Positions 39,802-42,828 of a stretch of DNA of 42,828 nucleotides are shown here, one piece after another. Position 1 is the first letter of the stretch; every line of letters starts with the position of its first letter. The position numbers were made by a program, and so were the translations under genes. The notes under the pieces were generated by a model, which saw only the letters and a program-made list of their open reading frames with translations, searched no databases and was not told the origin of the DNA. This DNA comes from Bacillota bacterium (GTDB lineage Bacteria; Bacillota; Clostridia; Christensenellales; SZUA-584), in NCBI GenBank assembly GCA_023390815.1, contig JAEWCC010000018.1, positions 1 to 42,828 on the forward strand. The letters are read 5' to 3'.

Positions 39802-41080
39802 CCGGAATATATTGATCGACCGCGCGGCGTGCCGCTTCCGCAAGATAAAGCGAGCCACAGATCACGATCGCACCTTGGGCTCCCGCAAAATCCACCGCGT
39901 CCTGCATCGCCTCGTCCATGCGCTCATACGCCACTGCCTCAACGCCGCTCCGCCCTGCGATCTCCGCAAGCGCCTGCGGCGGCAGCGCGCGCGGGTTATC
40001 GGGCCGCACGGCGATGAATCGGCAGCAAGCCGGTACTATGTCCGCGACGCACTCTTCCACCTGCTTATCCGCCAGCATGCCCATAATCACGACCGGGTGG
40101 CGCTCCCACAGATCGCGCATCGTCAGCCACAGCGATTCGAGACCCTGCACGTTGTGCGCGCCGTCCAGCATCACGAAAGGGGCTTCCCGCAGTATCTCCT
40201 GCCGTGCGGGCAGATACGCCGCGCCGACACCCCGCGATATCGCTTCATCGGTAATCGTAAACCCGCACTCCCGCAGCGCTAACAGCGTATCGACCGCGGC
40301 CAGCGCGTTTGCGTACTGATGCCCTCCGCCCATGCGTACATGCATCGCGATGCCCCGGTATGTAAGCTCCGTACCGTAAAGGCTTGTCCCCATCCGTTCA
40401 ACCTTGCCGGTATCCGCGATAATCAGCGCGCTTCCTTTTGCCTTCGCGGCCTCGCGGATGACCTGCTTCGCTTCGCCGCCCTGATCGATGCTCATGACCG
40501 TAACGCCGCCCGGCTTGATAATGCCGCACTTCTCGCGTGCAATCTCCGTCAGTGTGCTGCCGAGGTACGCCATGTGGTCGTACGATATGGGTGCGACCAC
40601 GCTGACCAGCGGCTGCGATATCACGTTGGTCGCGTCCAGCCTGCCGCCCATGCCCGTTTCAATTACCGCGATGTCGCACCCGCTCTGTGCAAACCAGAGA
40701 AACGCGCCCGCCGTGAGGATCTCGAACTCCGTCGGATACAGCCCTTCTGCCGCCATCGCGTCCGCGTGCGCGTATACCTCGGTCATCACGCGCGCAAACT
40801 CGTCTTGTGATATCTTATTCCCGCCGATATCGAAGCTGTCGCGGTAATCCGTGAGGTATGGGGACATGTACAACCCCGTCTTATACCCCGCCGCCCGCAG
40901 CGATGAGGCGGTCATCGCACAGATGCTGCCCTTGCCGTTCGTCCCCGCGACATGCACGGTCGGTATGGCATCCTGCGGGTTACCCAGACGCGCGCAAAGC
41001 CGCCCGACGCTTTCCAGCCCCGGCTTCCATCCGAGCATTGCGGATTGTTTGAGCCTGTCGGCAATCTGCGCGTAATCCAA
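39791..41080 (-). CDS. folC: Bifunctional folylpolyglutamate synthase/dihydrofolate synthase
   Basis: A 429-residue Mur-ligase-like enzyme. The P-loop HVAGTNGKGSICAM lies near residue 45, followed by GLYMSPYLTDYRDSF, VIETGMGGRLDATNV (second nucleotide-site motif), SYDHMAYLGSTLTEIAREKCGI and MLDGAHN. It adds glutamate to dihydropteroate or folates, trapping imported folate in the cell, which fits its position before the folate transporter gene. The TTG start is used because AAGGAGG lies a few bases upstream; no ATG is close. It is nine bases downstream of the DUF998 gene. Confidence 0.96.
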   Translation of the reverse strand: MDYAQIADRLKQSAMLGWKPGLESVGRLCARLGNPQDAIPTVHVAGTNGKGSICAMTASSLRAAGYKTGLYMSPYLTDYRDSFDIGGNKISQDEFARVMTEVYAHADAMAAEGLYPTEFEILTAGAFLWFAQSGCDIAVIETGMGGRLDATNVISQPLVSVVAPISYDHMAYLGSTLTEIAREKCGIIKPGGVTVMSIDQGGEAKQVIREAAKAKGSALIIADTGKVERMGTSLYGTELTYRGIAMHVRMGGGHQYANALAAVDTLLALRECGFTITDEAISRGVGAAYLPARQEILREAPFVMLDGAHNVQGLESLWLTMRDLWERHPVVIMGMLADKQVEECVADIVPACCRFIAVRPDNPRALPPQALAEIAGRSGVEAVAYERMDEAMQDAVDFAGAQGAIVICGSLYLAEAARRAVDQYIPVAE

Positions 41081-41089
41081 TGTTCCTCC

Positions 41090-41728
41090 TTATGCCGCGC
41101 TCCGTTTGCGCAGCATTGATACCGACGTCACGAACACCCACGTCTGCAGCGTGAATATGTTAAGGCGTTCGATGAGCCCGCCCACGGGCAATTCGGTCGC
41201 AATCGCGACCGGCGTCATGCCGCCCGATACCACGATCATCGCTGCGCACACGATCGAAAACACACCCAGCGCCTTAAATCCGGGCGTTTTTACGAGCCCC
41301 AACCCGACGAGCAGCACCGAACTGATGGTGCATATCACTACAATACCCGTCACAATCAGGTGCCCCATGTTCTCCGGGTCCATCTCCGTACCGCCGCGCA
41401 GCGGGAACAGCCCATACCCCACCAGCGACGCGAACTCCATCACGAGCAGCAGCACCGCTCCCAAAACTGCCACGCGCTTCGCTTGGAAATTCCGCAGCGT
41501 AAACACCAGACACACCGAGAATACCAGCGCGAGAATACCATACACCGTAGTGAACACGCGCAGCAGCTCCGCGTTCGGCGCGCCGTCCGCCGTGAGCTCG
41601 CTGATCGTCTGCGTCAGGTGGCTGTAGCCGCCCCACAGGATACCGCCCAGCACCACATGCGCCGCATAAACCACCGCGCTGGCCGCGCCCGCGAGACCCA
41701 GCCACTGCCAAAAGCTCCGCTTCTCCAT
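41090..41728 (-). CDS. DUF998 family membrane protein
   Basis: A 212-residue protein with six hydrophobic segments. GGYSHLTQTISELTADGAPN is the DUF998 signature (S-H-x-x-x-x-I-S-E-L, with a TADGAP continuation), and FPLRGGTEMDPENMGHLIV is its second conserved loop. Function is unknown. A GGGG about ten bases before the ATG may serve as a weak ribosome binding site. It precedes folC closely on the same strand, but no functional link is evident. Confidence 0.85.
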   Translation of the reverse strand: MEKRSFWQWLGLAGAASAVVYAAHVVLGGILWGGYSHLTQTISELTADGAPNAELLRVFTTVYGILALVFSVCLVFTLRNFQAKRVAVLGAVLLLVMEFASLVGYGLFPLRGGTEMDPENMGHLIVTGIVVICTISSVLLVGLGLVKTPGFKALGVFSIVCAAMIVVSGGMTPVAIATELPVGGLIERLNIFTLQTWVFVTSVSMLRKRSAA

Positions 41729-41849
41729 ACCCCATTATCCCCCTGTTTTTGCGATCATTGTATCAAAGAAAAGGGTGGGATTCATCACGAAATTATTACA
41801 CTGTACGGGCGTTTAATCTGGTTTTAGCGATAGACCTACATCAGTTTAC

Positions 41850-42575
41850 TCAGTCCATCCGGTACCAGCGCGACTGCGTGGATCTCTTTTCGAACCCGTT
41901 TTTGATATACAACCCATAGGCGTTGTCGTTGGCTGTGCAGACGAGCAGCCGGACACTGCGCGAACCCCTGTCTCTCAACTTCCGCAGCAACAGTGCCAGC
42001 GCCTGTTTCCCGTATCCCGTGCCCCGTTTGCCCGCCGTGACGCCCACCGCGTCGATCTCGGGCGTTTCACCGAAGGTCAGTTCATAGATACCGATCGGTT
42101 CCCCATCCGCCATCAGCAGGCCCGCCGCGCCTTCGCGCTCGGGTTTCAGCAAATCCCGCACGTCCGCGCGCGTATACGTCGCGCCGTTGGGTACGCCAAA
42201 GAAGCATTCGTTGTAGATATGCTGAAATCCGGCGGCATTCTTTTTATCTATCGGCTGCAACGTGAGGCTTGTCTCTGCGGGCGTAAAGGCGGACAAATCC
42301 TTTTCGAGCCAGTCCATGTCATAGATATGCCGGAACGTTCTCCCGCCCGGCGTGGTCAGTATATCCGGCAGCGTCACGGCACTGTCCCGGCAGGTAAAGT
42401 AAATTTCCTTTGCGCCGTTGCGCAATAGATGCGCCGCCCCGGCGTCCGCCGCCTCCACCGCGGTGCCTTGCCGCACTTCCCGCACGGATATGTACGCCTT
42501 GCCCTTGAAGCGGATCTCCTTTTGTATCAGCAGATAGTGATATCGCTTGTTGTTTACTTCAATAAAATCCTTCAT
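41850..42575 (-). CDS. GNAT-family acetyltransferase with N-terminal extension
   Basis: A 241-residue protein. The C-terminal half is a GNAT domain: IDAVGVTAGKRGTGYGKQAL is motif A with the R/Q-x-x-G-x-G/A loop (RGTGYG), and CTANDNAYGLYIKNGFEK is motif B. The N-terminal 110 residues may be a degenerate second GNAT-like half. GGAGGG lies about five bases before the ATG; an extended -10, TGC-TATATT (42601-42606), is about 26 bases upstream of the start. Substrate unknown. The 121 bases after the stop hold no recognisable gene. Confidence 0.85.
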   Translation of the reverse strand: MKDFIEVNNKRYHYLLIQKEIRFKGKAYISVREVRQGTAVEAADAGAAHLLRNGAKEIYFTCRDSAVTLPDILTTPGGRTFRHIYDMDWLEKDLSAFTPAETSLTLQPIDKKNAAGFQHIYNECFFGVPNGATYTRADVRDLLKPEREGAAGLLMADGEPIGIYELTFGETPEIDAVGVTAGKRGTGYGKQALALLLRKLRDRGSRSVRLLVCTANDNAYGLYIKNGFEKRSTQSRWYRMD

Positions 42576-42629
42576 GATGCCCTCCCGTATGGCTCACCAT
42601 AATATAGCATAATCCGCGTAAATAATGAT

Positions 42630-42647
42630 CCCCCGGCAAGCCGGGGG
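42630..42647 (-). terminator. GC-rich hairpin, probable terminator of the gene at the right edge
   Basis: CCCCCGG-CTTG-CCGGGGG on the minus strand, followed by ATCATTATTT. It lies between the broken-off gene at the window edge and the GNAT gene. The tail is only partly U-rich. Confidence 0.5.
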
Positions 42648-42675
42648 TATTTCATATGCGGGCAAAAGCCCTATA

Positions 42676-42779
42676 TTACTGGCGTTCGCCTTAAGGCGTA
42701 TCCAACGGTCGGCAGCCGCAAAAGCTTGTTACTGGCTGCCCCTTTAAGGGGCGGGATTACTGACTACCCCTTAAAGGGG
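42676..42779. repeat. Three palindromic repeats, each led by TTACTG
   Basis: TTACTG occurs at 42676, 42729 and 42757, each followed within about 10 bases by a palindrome: CGCCTTAAGGCG, CCCCTTTAAGGGG and CCCCTTAAAGGGG. GGCAGCC (42711-42717) and GGCTGCC (42734-42740) form a further inverted repeat. The last palindrome forms the final codons of the edge gene. Confidence 0.65.
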
Positions 42780-42828
42780 TCCATGTACTCCTTCATGCTG
42801 ATTTGGTCGGTTACCTGATCTTCTTGGA
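42764..42828 (-). CDS. Broken-off gene, C-terminal 21 residues only
   Basis: The minus-strand frame reads QEDQVTDQISMKEYMDPFKG to a TAG stop. The residue mix looks like real coding sequence, but the fragment is too short to identify. The last codons coincide with a palindromic repeat. Confidence 0.45.
   Translation of the reverse strand, partial: QEDQVTDQISMKEYMDPFKG

Noticed and set aside
42601..42780. CRISPR array at the right end
   Set aside because: The repeats are short palindromes with unequal spacing (53 and 28 bases) and no uniform spacers.
1..42828. tRNA, rRNA, prophage or transposase genes
   Set aside because: I saw no tRNA-like cloverleaf, rRNA segment, integrase, transposase or phage structural gene on either strand.

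Overview
The window looks like chromosomal DNA of an anaerobic, Gram-positive, Clostridia-type Bacillota with moderately high GC. The evidence is: AGGAGG-type ribosome binding sites with many GTG and TTG starts; sigma-A promoters, often with extended -10 boxes; lipoproteins; a clostridial long-form PBP2 next to minCDE; a tetrahydrofolate riboswitch; and a three-gene anaerobic glycerol-3-phosphate-dehydrogenase-like cluster ending in a DUF1667 protein. I see no rRNA, tRNA, CRISPR array, prophage or transposase. Most of the window is core genome with a few accessory patches.

Layout. 1-4,000: a broken-off DUF1835 gene, a C45-type Ntn hydrolase, a CDP-alcohol phosphatidyltransferase and an MFS transporter. 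4,007-5,761: a divergent regulatory region with two palindromic operators, an XRE repressor, a chloramphenicol-acetyltransferase-type enzyme and a small unknown gene; with the divergent MFS gene this resembles a small xenobiotic-resistance module. 5,767-7,790: an alpha/beta hydrolase and three small Cys-rich or zinc-ribbon proteins. 7,874-9,226: pgi. 9,320-14,455: a membrane-anchored prealbumin-like protein converging on an mrdA-minC-minD-minE operon (cell elongation and division-site selection). 14,500-16,210: glnA behind a leader that looks like a transcription attenuator. 16,314-20,680: a tiny membrane protein, a radical SAM protein with a near-leaderless promoter, and the GlpA-like / FAD-NAD oxidoreductase / DUF1667 operon, which sits behind its own promoter plus intrinsic terminator.

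20,679-26,301: nth-obg-yhbY-GNAT operon, a DUF421-DUF4363 membrane pair, a leucine-rich-repeat protein and a nitroreductase. 26,330-29,146: two tandem rodA genes whose upstream control regions are also duplicated. 29,147-31,710: dnaX-ybaB-recR with a strong terminator. 31,818-34,500: two lipoproteins, a palindrome-rich intergenic repeat element and an M23-family protein. 34,671-38,555: a small membrane protein with a TetR regulator, a PIG-V-like glycosyltransferase and a sodium:glutamate symporter. 38,769-42,828: a DUF2508 protein, folC, a THF riboswitch controlling the folate ECF component folT, a DUF998 protein, a GNAT protein, and a set of palindromic repeats running into the end of a broken-off gene.

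The most interesting signals are regulatory rather than new enzymes: RNA attenuators before glnA and the Glp-like operon, a THF riboswitch whose output hairpin is both a terminator and a ribosome-binding-site mask, tandem operators before the XRE gene, near-leaderless promoters, a duplicated rodA block that carries a relic of the dnaX control region, and a partial copy of the DUF1667 gene start.
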